Part shown: one piece after another, positions 26,899-35,577 of the stretch
How the letters are laid out: each line of letters begins with the position of its first letter
How positions within the stretch are numbered: position 1 is the first letter of the stretch
Assembly: GCF_016772415.1 (NCBI RefSeq)
Contig: NZ_JAGSGD010000001.1
Span: forward strand, 124,001 to 188,000
DNA from: Phenylobacterium glaciei
GTDB taxonomy: Bacteria > Pseudomonadota > Alphaproteobacteria > Caulobacterales > Caulobacteraceae
Direction of reading: 5' to 3'
Length of the DNA: 64,000 bases
The notes under the pieces: generated by a model
Told to the model about the DNA's origin: nothing
Databases searched by the model: none
Seen by the model: the letters and a program-made list of their open reading frames with translations, nothing else
Position numbers and translations under genes: made by a program

Positions 26899-28748
26899 CA
26901 GGCGGCCCGCCGGCGGACGTGGGCCAGCAGGGCGGTGAGCGCGCCCGGCGTCACGCCTTCGATCCGCGCGGCTTGGCCGAGCGTCAGAGGCCGGATGGCC
27001 GTCAGCTTGTCGCGCACCTCATTGGAGAGGCTACCCACCCGCGAATAGTCCAGTTCGGGGGGCAGGCGCAGGTTCTCGTCGCGGCGGAAGGCGGCCACGT
27101 CGGCGTCCTGGCGGTCCAGATAGCCGGAGTAGGCGGCGTCGATCTCCACCTGCTCGCGGACCTGGGGGTCCCAGGCGGCGATCTCAGGCCAGATGACGGC
27201 CAGATTCTCGAAGGAGATGGTGGGATAGGCCAGCAGCTGGGTCAGGTCGCGGCGCTGGCCGTCGGCCTTGACCGGCAGGCCCGCCTTGGCGGCCTTGTCG
27301 GGGGTCAGGGTCAGCTCGGCGGCGCGGCCGCGCGCGGCGGCCAGGGCCGCAGCCTTTGAATTGAAGGCGGTTTCACGTGAAACACCGACGCAGCCCAGGG
27401 CCATGCCCTTGGCGGTCAGCCGCTGGTCGGCATTGTCGGCGCGCAGGGTCAGGCGGAATTCGGCGCGGCTGGTGAACATCCGATAGGGCTCGGTGACGCC
27501 CCGGGTCACCAGGTCGTCGATCATCACCCCGATATAGGCCTCGTCGCGGCCGAAGATGGCGGGCTCGGCGCCAGACGCGGACCGGGCCGCGTTCAGCCCA
27601 GCCACCAAGCCCTGCGCCGCCGCCTCCTCATAGCCGGTGGTGCCGTTGATCTGGCCGGCCAGGTAGAGGCCCGGCAGGCGCTTGACCTCGAGCGTCGCCG
27701 AAAGCTCGCGCGGATCGACATAGTCGTACTCGATCGCATAGCCGTGGCGTCGGACCTGGACGTTCTCGAGGCCGACGATGGTGCGCAGGAACAGGTCCTG
27801 GGTCTGCGGTGAGACGGACGTGGAGATGCCGTTGGGATAGACGGTGTCGTCGTCCAGGCCCTCGGGCTCCAGGAAGATCTGGTGCGCCGTCTTGTCGGCA
27901 AAGCGGACCACCTTGTCCTCAATGGAGGGGCAGTAGCGGGGCCCGCGGCCATTGATCCGGCCGCCATAGACCGCCGACTCGTTCAGCCGCTCGGCGATGA
28001 TCCGATGCGTTTCAGCATTGGTGTAGGTGACCCCGCAGGCGATCTGCGGCGTGGTGATCTTGGTCGTGAGGAAGGAGAAGGGGGAGGGGACCTCGTCGGC
28101 CGCCTGCATCTCCAGCTTTTCCCAGGCGATGGTGGAGGCCACCAGACGGGCCGGGGTGCCGGTCTTCAGGCGGCCCATGTCGAGGCCGAGCGCATAGAGC
28201 CGGTCGGAAAGCCCGATGGCCGGCGCCTCGCCCACCCGGCCGGCGGGGAGGCGCTGTTCGCCCTGGTGAATGACGCCCTTCAGGAAGGTGCCGGTGGTCA
28301 GGACAACGCGCCCGGCGGAATAGATTTCACCGCTTGCCCCAACCACGCCGGTGACCTTGCCGTCCACCACCAGCAGGTCCTCGACGGCTTCGGCCTTCAG
28401 GGTCAGGTTCGGGGTGGCGGCCAACTCGGCCTGCATGGCCTGCCGATAGAGCTTGCGGTCGATCTGCGCCCGGGGCCCGCGCACGGCGGCGCCCTTGGAG
28501 CGGTTCAGCAGCCGGAACTGGATGCCGGCCACATCGGCGAGCCGGCCCATGACCCCATCCAGGGCGTCGATCTCGCGCACCAGGTGGCCCTTGCCCAGGC
28601 CGCCGATGGCCGGATTGCAGGACATCTCGCCGATGGTGTCGAGCTTGTGGGTCAGCAGCAGGGTCCGCGCGCCAAACCGCGCCGAAGCCGCCGCGGCTTC
28701 ACAGCCCGCATGGCCGCCGCCGATGATGATCACGTCCCAGGAGGTCAC
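26898..28748 (-). CDS. mnmG: tRNA uridine-5-carboxymethylaminomethyl modification enzyme MnmG (GidA)
   Basis: A 616-residue FAD enzyme that with MnmE modifies wobble uridine 34 in tRNAs. The N-terminal FAD motif is [22 protein letters not shown]. The signature [24 protein letters not shown] and the second signature [18 protein letters not shown] are present, as is a C-terminal MnmE-binding helical domain ending in [10 protein letters not shown]. No ATG fits the family start; GTG 28746-28748 (VTSWDVII) has GCGGAG seven bases upstream and is chosen. A perfect 14-bp parS palindrome lies inside the gene at 27370-27383, coding Gly-Val-Ser-Arg-Glu-Thr. Confidence 0.97.
   Translation of the reverse strand: MTSWDVIIIGGGHAGCEAAAASARFGARTLLLTHKLDTIGEMSCNPAIGGLGKGHLVREIDALDGVMGRLADVAGIQFRLLNRSKGAAVRGPRAQIDRKLYRQAMQAELAATPNLTLKAEAVEDLLVVDGKVTGVVGASGEIYSAGRVVLTTGTFLKGVIHQGEQRLPAGRVGEAPAIGLSDRLYALGLDMGRLKTGTPARLVASTIAWEKLEMQAADEVPSPFSFLTTKITTPQIACGVTYTNAETHRIIAERLNESAVYGGRINGRGPRYCPSIEDKVVRFADKTAHQIFLEPEGLDDDTVYPNGISTSVSPQTQDLFLRTIVGLENVQVRRHGYAIEYDYVDPRELSATLEVKRLPGLYLAGQINGTTGYEEAAAQGLVAGLNAARSASGAEPAIFGRDEAYIGVMIDDLVTRGVTEPYRMFTSRAEFRLTLRADNADQRLTAKGMALGCVGVSRETAFNSKAAALAAARGRAAELTLTPDKAAKAGLPVKADGQRRDLTQLLAYPTISFENLAVIWPEIAAWDPQVREQVEIDAAYSGYLDRQDADVAAFRRDENLRLPPELDYSRVGSLSNEVRDKLTAIRPLTLGQAARIEGVTPGALTALLAHVRRRAA
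27370..27383. other. parS site 1 (inside mnmG)
   Basis: GTTTCACGTGAAAC is a perfect palindrome; extended to 16 bases (27369-27384) it matches the ParB consensus TGTTTCACGTGAAACA at 15 positions. It is about 1.9 kb from parB. Confidence 0.9.
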
Positions 28749-28807
28749 GCCAAACTCCGCTTCCACCCCATATGGGCGGGGGGTTCCTATAGCGGAAGGC
28801 GGGGGGC

Positions 28808-28821
28808 GTTTCACGTGAAAG
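28808..28821. other. parS site 2 (upstream of mnmG)
   Basis: GTTTCACGTGAAAG: one half is perfect, and the 16-mer matches the consensus at 14 of 16 positions. It lies 60 bp before the mnmG start codon, so bound ParB might affect mnmG-rsmG-parAB transcription (inference). Confidence 0.8.
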
Positions 28822-28850
28822 AGTCTTACCGGAGACGGCGGAGACTAGCG

Positions 28851-28982
28851 TCCCTCTCCCCATTCATGGGGAGAGGGTAGGGTGAGGGGCGTGCAGCAGC
28901 GCTGCGCAATGCTGAGGTTGTGAGCTGCCGAACCTCAGAATGAGCCCTCACCCTACCCTCTCCCACAAGTGGGAGAGGGGCG
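28851..28982. repeat. Palindromic repeat, family C (copy 2)
   Basis: It has GGGGAGAGGGTAGGGTGAGGGG and its complement CCCTCACCCTACCCTCTCCC on either side of about 60 bp, with a secondary inner pair (CTGAGGTT/AACCTCAG). It sits between two parS sites in the mnmE-mnmG gap. Confidence 0.85.
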
Positions 28983-29001
28983 TTAGCCCGGCGCCCTGCC
29001 C

Positions 29002-29017
29002 TGTTCCACGTGAAACA
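29002..29017. other. parS site 3 (mnmE 3' end)
   Basis: TGTTCCACGTGAAACA matches the 16-base ParB consensus at 15 positions. It lies just outside the mnmE stop codon. Confidence 0.88.
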
Positions 29018-29019
29018 CC

Positions 29020-30354
29020 TTATTTTCCAATGCAGAAGGTGGCGAACACGCGGTCGAGGACGTCCTCCGGGTCAATACGGCCGGTGATGCGATCCAGGGA
29101 CCGGCCCGCCAGCCGAACGTCCTCCGCGGCGAGCTCCGGAGAGCCCTCCACGACGAGTGCGTGCTCCAACCGGGCCAGGGCCTCGGCGAGCAAGTCTTTG
29201 TGACGCAGGCGTGTGGCGGTCGGCAGCTCGTCGCCGGCGAGGCGCTGGACCACCTGGTCGGTAAGGGCCGCCAGGATCACCCCCACGTGGGTGGCGTCCC
29301 GGGCGCTGATGCGGTGCATTTCAAGCTCAAGAGCCCGGGCCTCCAAGAGCGCCCGCCCCGTATCATCGCCCGGCGGCAGGTCCGACTTGTTGATCACGCA
29401 GAGATCGCCGGCGGTGAGTTCCTCCGGCGGCGGGTCGATGGCCGAGGACGAGCCGTCCACCAGCCAGATCCGCAGGTCCGCGCTGGACGCCCAGGCCCGC
29501 GCGCGGCGCACACCCTCGGCCTCGATCTCGTCGTGGGTGTCGCGCAGTCCGGCGGTATCGGCCAGCAGCACCTTGTAGCCCGCCAGGCGCATGGGAACCT
29601 CGATGACGTCCCGTGTGGTGCCCGGGGTGGCCGTGACGATGGCGGCCTCGCGACCGGCCAGCCCATTCAGCAGGGTGGACTTTCCGGCGTTGGGGGCGCC
29701 CACCAGGGCGATGCGGAAGCCGTCGCGGATCCGCTCGCCACGATCCACATCCGCCAGGGCCAGGTGGAGCTCGCCGATGAGCCGCTGCAGATGGGGCCGG
29801 GCCCGGTCGGCGACCTCAGCGGGCACCTCCTCGTCGGGAAAGTCCACCGCGGCCTCGAAATTGGCTGAGGCCTCGATCAGATCGGCGCGCCAGCGCAGGT
29901 GGGCGCGGCCCAGCGCGCCGCCCACCTGGGCCAGGGCCTGGCGGCGCTGGGCCTCGGTCTCGGCCTCGATGAGGTCTGCGACGCCTTCGGCCTGAGCCAG
30001 GTCAAGCTTGCCGTTCTCGAAGGCGCGGCGGGTGAATTCCCCAGGCTCGGCGAGGCGCAGACCCAGGGCGGCCAGGGCCTCAAGCAGGGCCGAGACCACG
30101 GCCGGGCCGCCATGCACGTGAAACTCGGCGCTATCCTCGCCGGTATAGCTCCCAGGACCGGGGAACCAGAGCACCAGGGCCTGGTCGATGGGGCCGCTGT
30201 CAGATTGCAGGGTCCGCAGGCCCGCCACCCGAGGGCGCGGGACCTTGCCGGCCAAGGCTCTTACAGCCGCCCGAGCGCGCGGCCCCGACACCCGGACGAC
30301 CGCCACGGCCGCGCGGCCGGCGGCGGTGGCGGCGGCATAGATGGTGTCGGTCAT
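29020..30354 (-). CDS. mnmE: tRNA modification GTPase MnmE (TrmE)
   Basis: A 444-residue GTPase partner of MnmG in U34 modification. The N-terminal tetrahydrofolate-binding domain starts [21 protein letters not shown] and includes [18 protein letters not shown] helical domain with an inserted G domain follows: P-loop [15 protein letters not shown] near residue 220, switch region [18 protein letters not shown], and NKSD. The C-terminal FCIGK ending is the invariant catalytic CIGK motif. Its ATG overlaps the TGA of the upstream DUF6489 gene (ATGA). A degenerate CACGTGAAAC half-site at 30115-30124 lies inside it, but this is too poor to call parS. Confidence 0.98.
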   Translation of the reverse strand: MTDTIYAAATAAGRAAVAVVRVSGPRARAAVRALAGKVPRPRVAGLRTLQSDSGPIDQALVLWFPGPGSYTGEDSAEFHVHGGPAVVSALLEALAALGLRLAEPGEFTRRAFENGKLDLAQAEGVADLIEAETEAQRRQALAQVGGALGRAHLRWRADLIEASANFEAAVDFPDEEVPAEVADRARPHLQRLIGELHLALADVDRGERIRDGFRIALVGAPNAGKSTLLNGLAGREAAIVTATPGTTRDVIEVPMRLAGYKVLLADTAGLRDTHDEIEAEGVRRARAWASSADLRIWLVDGSSSAIDPPPEELTAGDLCVINKSDLPPGDDTGRALLEARALELEMHRISARDATHVGVILAALTDQVVQRLAGDELPTATRLRHKDLLAEALARLEHALVVEGSPELAAEDVRLAGRSLDRITGRIDPEDVLDRVFATFCIGK

Positions 30355-30605
30355 TTCGGGCGGTTGGCGCCGCCCATGCCCATGTCGACCGCTGTGGACA
30401 TCAGCTTGCGGAACTGTTCCTGGGCGCCGACCCCGAAGGCGGTCCAGTTCTTCATCAGCTCGTCGGGGGACAGCATGTTGATGTTGCTCTCCATCCGCTT
30501 CTGCATCTCCTCCACCAGCTTGTCGTTCAAGGCGGTGACGTCGGGCAGGCCCATGAAGCTGCGCGCCTCGACGGGGGTGCAATCAATCTCGATGGTCATC
30601 TTCAT
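30351..30605 (-). CDS. DUF6489 family small protein
   Basis: An 84-residue soluble protein, [20 protein letters not shown] at the N-terminus, then a helical middle ([20 protein letters not shown]) and [18 protein letters not shown] recognise it as the DUF6489 type found upstream of mnmE in many alphaproteobacteria; its function is unknown. The helical, amphipathic character resembles small phasin-like or tRNA-modification accessory proteins, without proof. Its stop codon overlaps the mnmE start by four bases (ATGA), so it is translationally coupled to mnmE. Confidence 0.82.
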   Translation of the reverse strand: MKMTIEIDCTPVEARSFMGLPDVTALNDKLVEEMQKRMESNINMLSPDELMKNWTAFGVGAQEQFRKLMSTAVDMGMGGANRPK

Positions 30606-30657
30606 GGCAGGGCCCTTCCTCAAGCAATAGTTATGGCCGGTTGCGGCCACTGCGCGC

Positions 30658-30708
30658 TAGAGCGCGATAGCCGAAAGTGGTCTTCCGGTTTCGACGGACA
30701 TCGCGCGA
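30658..30708. repeat. Palindromic repeat, family D (copy 3)
   Basis: TAGAGCGCGATAGCCGAAAGTGG...CCGGTTTCGACGGACATCGCGCGA, nearly identical to the copy at 19279. It lies between the DUF6489 gene and the divergent hydrolase. Confidence 0.8.
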
Positions 30709-30781
30709 CCCATATGAATACAGGCGGGACGCCTTAGCGTTCCTCCTGTAGCCAACGCATAGCAAGACAAACGGAGGCCCC

Positions 30782-31480
30782 ATGCCTAGCGAAACCATCA
30801 CCCTTAAGACCGAGGACGGTGACTTCACCGCCTATGTGGCGCGGCCCTCCAAGGACAAGGCCCCGGCGATCGTGGTCATCCAGGAGATCTTCGGGGTCAA
30901 TGCGGTGATGCGCGAGATCGCCGACGGCCTGGCCGACCAGGGATACCTCGCCATCTGTCCCGACCTGTTCTGGCGGATCGAGCCCGGGATCGACATCACC
31001 GACAAGTCCGAGGCCGAGTGGAAAAAGGCCTTCGAGCTGTTCAACGCTTTCGACGCCGACGCCGGCGTCAAGGACATCGCCGCGGTGATCGATCACATCC
31101 GTGCCGATCCCGGCTGCTCGGGCAAGGTCGGCGCGGTGGGCTACTGCCTGGGGGGCCTGCTGGCCTTCCTGACCGCCACCCGCACCGACGCCGACGCCAG
31201 CGTCGGCTATTACGGCGTGGGCATCGAGAGCCGGGTCGGAGAGGTCGAGAAGCTGGAGCGGCCGCTGATGCTGCATATCGCCGAAGAGGACCAGTTCGTC
31301 CCCAAGGAGGCCCAGGCCATCATCCTGCAGGCCCTGAAGAACCACGCCCAGGTCACCGCCTACACCTATCCCGGCTGCGACCACGCCTTTGCCCGCCACG
31401 GCGGCGAGCACTTCGATGAGGCCGCCGCCAAGCTGGCCAACGGCCGCAGCCTGACTTTCTTCCAGCAACACCTCGCCTAG
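30782..31480 (+). CDS. Dienelactone hydrolase family protein (cytosolic)
   Basis: A 232-residue alpha/beta hydrolase of the carboxymethylenebutenolidase family, without a signal peptide. The nucleophile is the Cys in GAVGYCLGGLLAFL, the conserved glutamate strand is IQEIFGVNAVMREIAD, the acid lies in HIAEEDQFVP and the histidine in YPGCDHAFARHGG. Length matches bacterial DLH (about 235 aa). GGAGGCCCC precedes the ATG. It is followed after 11 bp by a quinone oxidoreductase in the same direction. This is the second family member in the window and, unlike the one at 4413, it is cytosolic. The substrate is unknown. Confidence 0.92.
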   Translation: MPSETITLKTEDGDFTAYVARPSKDKAPAIVVIQEIFGVNAVMREIADGLADQGYLAICPDLFWRIEPGIDITDKSEAEWKKAFELFNAFDADAGVKDIAAVIDHIRADPGCSGKVGAVGYCLGGLLAFLTATRTDADASVGYYGVGIESRVGEVEKLERPLMLHIAEEDQFVPKEAQAIILQALKNHAQVTAYTYPGCDHAFARHGGEHFDEAAAKLANGRSLTFFQQHLA

Positions 31481-31491
31481 GGATTACATTG

Positions 31492-32463
31492 ATGCGCGCC
31501 ATCCAGATCGACGCCACCGGCGGTCCCGACGTCCTGAAGCTGGTGGAGGTCCCGGCCCCCGAGCCCAAGCCCGGCCAGATTCTGATCCGCAACCAGGCCA
31601 TCGGCCTGAACTTCATCGACACCTATCACCGCTCCGGCCTCTATCCGCTGAAGCTGCCGTCGGGCCTGGGCATGGAAGGCGCGGGCGTCGTCGAGGCCGT
31701 GGGGGAGGGGGTCACCCGCTTTTCCGTCGGCGATCTGGCCGCCTACGCCTCGGGACCGATCGGCGCCTATGCCGAGCTGCACGCGGTCAACGCCGAGCGC
31801 GCAGTCAAGCCGCCGGCTGGGATCGACGCCCAGGTCGCCGCCGGGGCCCTGCTGAAGGGGATGACGGCGGAGTTCCTGCTGCGCCGCTGCTATGCGGTGA
31901 AGGCCGGCGACCATATCCTGGTTCATGCCGCCGCGGGCGGGGTGGGCTCGATCCTGGTGCAATGGGGTAAGGCGCTGGGCGCCGTGGTCATCGCCACCGC
32001 CGGGTCACAGGATAAGGCCGAGCGGGCCAGGTCGCTGGGCGCCGACCACGTCATCCTCTACCGCGACGCCGACGTCGCCGCCGAGGTCCGCAGAATCACC
32101 AACGGGGCAGGCGTGCCGGTGGCCTACGACTCTGTGGGCGCCGCCACCTTCGAAGGCACGCTCGCGAGCCTGGCCAAGCGCGGCCTGTTTGTCAGCTTCG
32201 GCAACGCCTCGGGACCGCCGCCGGCCATCGCGCCGGCGCGGCTGATGCAGGCGGGCTCGGTCTTCCTCACCCGGCCGACCATGGGCGACTACCTGCTCAC
32301 CACCGCCGAGCTGGACGCGTCGGCCGCCGCCCTGTTCGAGGTGATCAAGTCGGGCAAGGTGAAGATCGACATCGGCCAGACCTTCCCGCTCGCAGAGGCC
32401 CGCAAGGCGCACGAGGCGATGGAAGGCCGCGACACGGTCGGAGCGAGTTTGCTGATTCCGTAG
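31492..32463 (+). CDS. Quinone oxidoreductase / MDR-family zinc-independent reductase
   Basis: A 323-residue NADPH:quinone reductase of the medium-chain dehydrogenase superfamily. The catalytic fold starts MRAIQIDATGGPDVLKLVEV. The quinone-reductase signature GLNFIDTYHRSGLYPLKLPSGLGMEGAGVV is present, and the nucleotide-binding loop is HAAAGGVGSILVQWGKALGA. It lacks the structural and catalytic zinc cysteines of alcohol dehydrogenases, as expected of QOR. ATG 31492 is preferred; a TTG lies at 31489. It is probably co-transcribed with the upstream hydrolase (11-bp gap). The role is electron transfer to quinones or reduction of alpha,beta-unsaturated carbonyls. Confidence 0.93.
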   Translation: MRAIQIDATGGPDVLKLVEVPAPEPKPGQILIRNQAIGLNFIDTYHRSGLYPLKLPSGLGMEGAGVVEAVGEGVTRFSVGDLAAYASGPIGAYAELHAVNAERAVKPPAGIDAQVAAGALLKGMTAEFLLRRCYAVKAGDHILVHAAAGGVGSILVQWGKALGAVVIATAGSQDKAERARSLGADHVILYRDADVAAEVRRITNGAGVPVAYDSVGAATFEGTLASLAKRGLFVSFGNASGPPPAIAPARLMQAGSVFLTRPTMGDYLLTTAELDASAAALFEVIKSGKVKIDIGQTFPLAEARKAHEAMEGRDTVGASLLIP

Positions 32464-32485
32464 GACTGTGGGGCGGGGAGGGCCC

Positions 32486-32627
32486 AGCCCCCTCCGTCTC
32501 GGCTTCGCCGATCCACCTCCCCCCGATCGCGCTTCGCGCTGGGGGAGGAATGAGGCGTTCCTCCCCCAGGCCGCAGGCCGTGTCGGGGGAGGTGGCGCGC
32601 ACCGCAGGTGCGTGACGGAGGGGGCTA
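32486..32627. repeat. Palindromic repeat, family B (copy 2)
   Basis: Outer arms AGCCCCCTCCGTC and GACGGAGGGGGCT enclose two inner GGGGGAGGAA/TTCCTCCCCC hairpins. It occupies the gap between convergent qor and the methyltransferase gene, and resembles 13473-13616. Confidence 0.85.
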
Positions 32628-32638
32628 GGGCCTCTCCG

Positions 32639-33424
32639 TCAGACCTCCCGCTTCCAGCCCCAGGCCTGGGTGATCCGCGGCAGGCTCATGAAGACCGACG
32701 GGTCATCCCGCGCCTTCACGAGGTCGGAGATGTAATCGACCAGGGTTTCACGTGAAACACCCATGGATTCAACAGCTTCGGAGATTCCAGCCAGGGTCAG
32801 CGCCGCCATGGCCTTGACCGGACCCGTCAGGGCCGCCGGCTGCACCATCCGGGCCTCAATGCCGATGAACCCGGCGCGGCCGAGGAAGGCCGGCAGCTTG
32901 GGGCCGATCTCCGGGTCCGCGCCGCGCTTGTGGGCTGAAGCGACGTACCACTGCACGAAGTGCCGGAAGCTGGCCCGGGTCGGCTCGCAGATGTGGGCGG
33001 AAAACTCCACGTCCTCCACCACCAGCAGGCCGTCGGGGACCAGGGCGCGCTCGAAAACCGCCACGGCGTCTGCCGGCCTTGTCAGATGGGAGAGCAGGAA
33101 GCGAGCATAGATGACGTCGAAGGGGCCGAGGTGCTCGGCGCGCTCATAGCCGCCCACCTGGAACGCGACATTGGCCGGCGAATCCTGGGCCGCCATGGAG
33201 ATCTTGATCTCGTCGAGGTCCAGGCCGATCACCTGGCCCGAGGTCCGCGACGCCAGCTCGCGGGTCACGTCGCCCCCACCGCAACCGACATCCAGAATGC
33301 GGGCGCCGGCAGGGATGCCCACCCGGTCGAGCAGGCTGCCCGTCGCCTCGGCCATGGCCTGGGACAGGACCGAGAGCCGCGCGGCCCCGGCCATCCCGCC
33401 GGAGATGATGTAGCTCTCGCTCAC
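32639..33424 (-). CDS. Class I SAM-dependent methyltransferase
   Basis: A 261-residue Rossmann methyltransferase. Motif I is ARILDVGCGGGDVTRELASR, the acidic loop IGLDLDEIKISMA binds the ribose, and VIYARFLLSHLTRPADAV is motif IV. The remaining C-terminal half (HFVQWYVASAHKRGADPE onward) resembles ubiquinone/menaquinone-type or small-molecule methyltransferases; the substrate cannot be predicted. It lies downstream of rho on the same strand with a 22-bp gap. A perfect parS core (32745-32758) is embedded in the coding sequence and reads Gly-Val-Ser-Arg-Glu-Thr, the same peptide as the parS inside mnmG. Confidence 0.88.
   Translation of the reverse strand: MSESYIISGGMAGAARLSVLSQAMAEATGSLLDRVGIPAGARILDVGCGGGDVTRELASRTSGQVIGLDLDEIKISMAAQDSPANVAFQVGGYERAEHLGPFDVIYARFLLSHLTRPADAVAVFERALVPDGLLVVEDVEFSAHICEPTRASFRHFVQWYVASAHKRGADPEIGPKLPAFLGRAGFIGIEARMVQPAALTGPVKAMAALTLAGISEAVESMGVSRETLVDYISDLVKARDDPSVFMSLPRITQAWGWKREV
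32745..32758. other. parS site 4 (inside the methyltransferase gene)
   Basis: GTTTCACGTGAAAC, a perfect 14-bp palindrome (15 of 16 to the extended consensus, 32744-32759). It is the origin-proximal member of the cluster, about 5.1 kb from the CtrA boxes of the origin. Confidence 0.9.
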
Positions 33425-33446
33425 CGCCCCCGCTCCCTCGGGCTCG

Positions 33447-34856
33447 TTAGGTGTTCATCGACTGGAAGAATTCTTCGTTGTTCTTGTTCTGGCGCAGCTT
33501 GTCCAACAGGAACTCGATGGCGTCCTGGGCCCCCATGGGGTTGAGGATGCGGCGCAGGACGTAGGTCTTCTGAAGCTGGTCCTTCGGGGTGATCAGCTCT
33601 TCCTTGCGGGTGCCGGACTTCAGCACGTCGATGGCCGGGAAGATGCGCTTGTCGGCGACCTTGCGGTCCAGGATGATTTCCGAGTTACCGGTGCCCTTGA
33701 ACTCTTCGAAGATGACTTCATCCATCCGGCTGCCCGTGTCGATCAGGGCCGTGGAGATGATGGTCAGCGAGCCGCCTTCCTCGATGTTCCGCGCTGCGCC
33801 GAAGAAGCGCTTGGGGCGTTGCAGGGCGTTGGCGTCCACACCACCGGTCAGCACCTTGCCCGAGGAGGGGACCACGGTGTTGTAGGCGCGGCCGAGACGG
33901 GTGACGCTATCCAGCAGGATGATGACGTCGCGCTTGTGCTCCACCAGGCGCTTGGCCTTCTCGATCACCATCTCGGCGACCTGGACGTGGCGGGTGGCGG
34001 GTTCGTCGAAGGTCGAGGAGATCACCTCGCCCACCACGGTGCGCTGCATGTCGGTGACTTCTTCGGGCCGCTCGTCGATCAGCAGCACGATCAGGTAGCA
34101 CTCGGGGTGGTTCACCGCGATGGACTTGGCGATGTTCTGCAGCATGACCGTCTTACCCACCCGAGGCGGGGCGACGATCAGGCAGCGCTGGCCCTTCCCG
34201 AGCGGGGCGACGATATCGATCAGCCGGCCGGAGCGGTCCTTCAGGGTCGGGTCTTCGATTTCCATCTTCAGCCGCTCGTCGGGATAGAGCGGGGTCAGGT
34301 TGTCGAACAGCACCTTGTGGCGGACGTTCTCGGGGTTCTCGAAGTTGGTGAGATCGACCTTGATGAGGGCGAAGTAGCGCTCGCCCTCGCGGGGCGCGCG
34401 GATGGCGCCGTCCACGGTGTCGCCGGTGCGCAGGCCGAACTTCCGGATCTGCGAAGGGCTGACATAGATGTCGTCGGGGCCGGGCAGGTAGTTGGCTTCC
34501 GGCGAGCGCAGGAAGCCGAAGCCGTCGGACACCACTTCCAGGGTGCCGGAGCCGGAAATCTCGATGCCTTCCTCAGCCAACGTCTTGAGGATCGCGAACA
34601 TCATGTCCTGCTTGCGCATGGAGTTGGCGTTCTCGATCTCCAGCTTCTCAGCGAAGGCCAGCAGGTCGACGGGCGACTTGTCCTTCAGCTCCTGGAGGGA
34701 CATCCGGGTGATGCCCAGGGCGGCGATGGCGGCGGAAAGCTCGCCATCATCATCGTCGTCGCCGGTCTCCTGCGCCGCGGCGACCTGGGCGTCCATCGCC
34801 TGGTCGAGGGCGGAGTCTTCGGCGTCGAGGGTATCGGAGATGTTTTCTTCGGACAT
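33447..34856 (-). CDS. rho: Transcription termination factor Rho
   Basis: A 469-residue hexameric RNA helicase that ends transcription. An acidic N-terminal extension (about 50 residues, with DDDDDGEL) precedes the Rho N-domain [20 protein letters not shown] and the RNA-binding cold-shock domain [23 protein letters not shown]. Walker A is [15 protein letters not shown] and Walker [17 protein letters not shown], and the Q/R loops are in [19 protein letters not shown]. The 266-bp stretch upstream (34857-35122) holds no gene that I can see and may form a leader for autoregulation. It sits after hemE-hemH-hemJ, in the usual Caulobacterales position near the origin. Confidence 0.98.
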   Translation of the reverse strand: MSEENISDTLDAEDSALDQAMDAQVAAAQETGDDDDDGELSAAIAALGITRMSLQELKDKSPVDLLAFAEKLEIENANSMRKQDMMFAILKTLAEEGIEISGSGTLEVVSDGFGFLRSPEANYLPGPDDIYVSPSQIRKFGLRTGDTVDGAIRAPREGERYFALIKVDLTNFENPENVRHKVLFDNLTPLYPDERLKMEIEDPTLKDRSGRLIDIVAPLGKGQRCLIVAPPRVGKTVMLQNIAKSIAVNHPECYLIVLLIDERPEEVTDMQRTVVGEVISSTFDEPATRHVQVAEMVIEKAKRLVEHKRDVIILLDSVTRLGRAYNTVVPSSGKVLTGGVDANALQRPKRFFGAARNIEEGGSLTIISTALIDTGSRMDEVIFEEFKGTGNSEIILDRKVADKRIFPAIDVLKSGTRKEELITPKDQLQKTYVLRRILNPMGAQDAIEFLLDKLRQNKNNEEFFQSMNT

Positions 34857-35122
34857 GGGTATTGCCTTGAATACGGCTCGGCGCGCCCTGGACTTGAGAC
34901 AGTCCTCGGGCGTCGAGCAAACTTGAAACGTCTAGGGCGGGCCTTGAGACTCGCCGGGGTGTTCAGGGGCCGGGACGCAGCAGCTTAAAATTGGGGAAGC
35001 GCGCGTCGCCGGAGATAGGGCGGGGCATGACTTCGCGTTGCGCGACGCCATGTGGGTTCAGCGGAACCACATCGCGCGGGTCGGGTCAAGGATTCCCGTC
35101 CGGCGCGCGGCAGATGAATCCG

Positions 35123-35575
35123 CTAGCTGCCGAACTCGGTCGTCACCGCCAGGACCATGATGACTGCGGCGATGAAGGGCAGTTCGTTGGTCATCTTCCA
35201 GAAGCGGGCGTTGCGCGTATTGGTCCCGGCGACGAACTTCTTGCGGGCGGCGCCCAGGAAGTGGTGCCAGCCGGTCAGGAAGATAATCCCCGCCAGCTTG
35301 GTGATCATCCAGGGCTGCTGGAGATAGTCCCAGCCGCCGCGGATCTGGGTGGCGTTCACATAGATCAGGGCCAGGCCGAACACCCAGGCCGCCACCATCG
35401 CCGGACCCATGATGATCCGATAGAGCTTGAGCTCCATGGTCTGGAAGGTCTTGTCCATCTCGCCGCCGGGCAGGGCCTCGGCGTGGTAGGCAAACAGCCG
35501 GGGCAGGTACATGATCCCGGCCATCCAGGCGATCACCGAGATGATGTGCAGGCCGCGCAGCAGGTTGTAGTCCAC
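35123..35575 (-). CDS. hemJ: Protoporphyrinogen oxidase HemJ
   Basis: A 150-residue integral membrane protein with four hydrophobic segments. The N-terminus YNLLRGLHIISVIAWMAGIMYLPRLFAYHAE carries the conserved His and the Arg-Leu-Phe motif of HemJ. MELKLYRIIMGPAMVAAWVFG and LQQPWMITKLAGIIFLTGWHH are the other conserved spans. HemJ oxidises protoporphyrinogen IX to protoporphyrin IX, just before ferrochelatase. GTG 35575 is chosen because AAGGGA lies eight bases upstream and it follows the hemH stop by two bases. The operon hemE-hemH-hemJ supports the role. Confidence 0.88.
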   Translation of the reverse strand: MDYNLLRGLHIISVIAWMAGIMYLPRLFAYHAEALPGGEMDKTFQTMELKLYRIIMGPAMVAAWVFGLALIYVNATQIRGGWDYLQQPWMITKLAGIIFLTGWHHFLGAARKKFVAGTNTRNARFWKMTNELPFIAAVIMVLAVTTEFGS

Positions 35576-35577
35576 GA

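Noticed and set aside
30110-30125. A CACGTGAAAC half-site inside mnmE as a fifth parS
   Set aside because: Only the right half matches; the 16-mer differs from the consensus at five positions.
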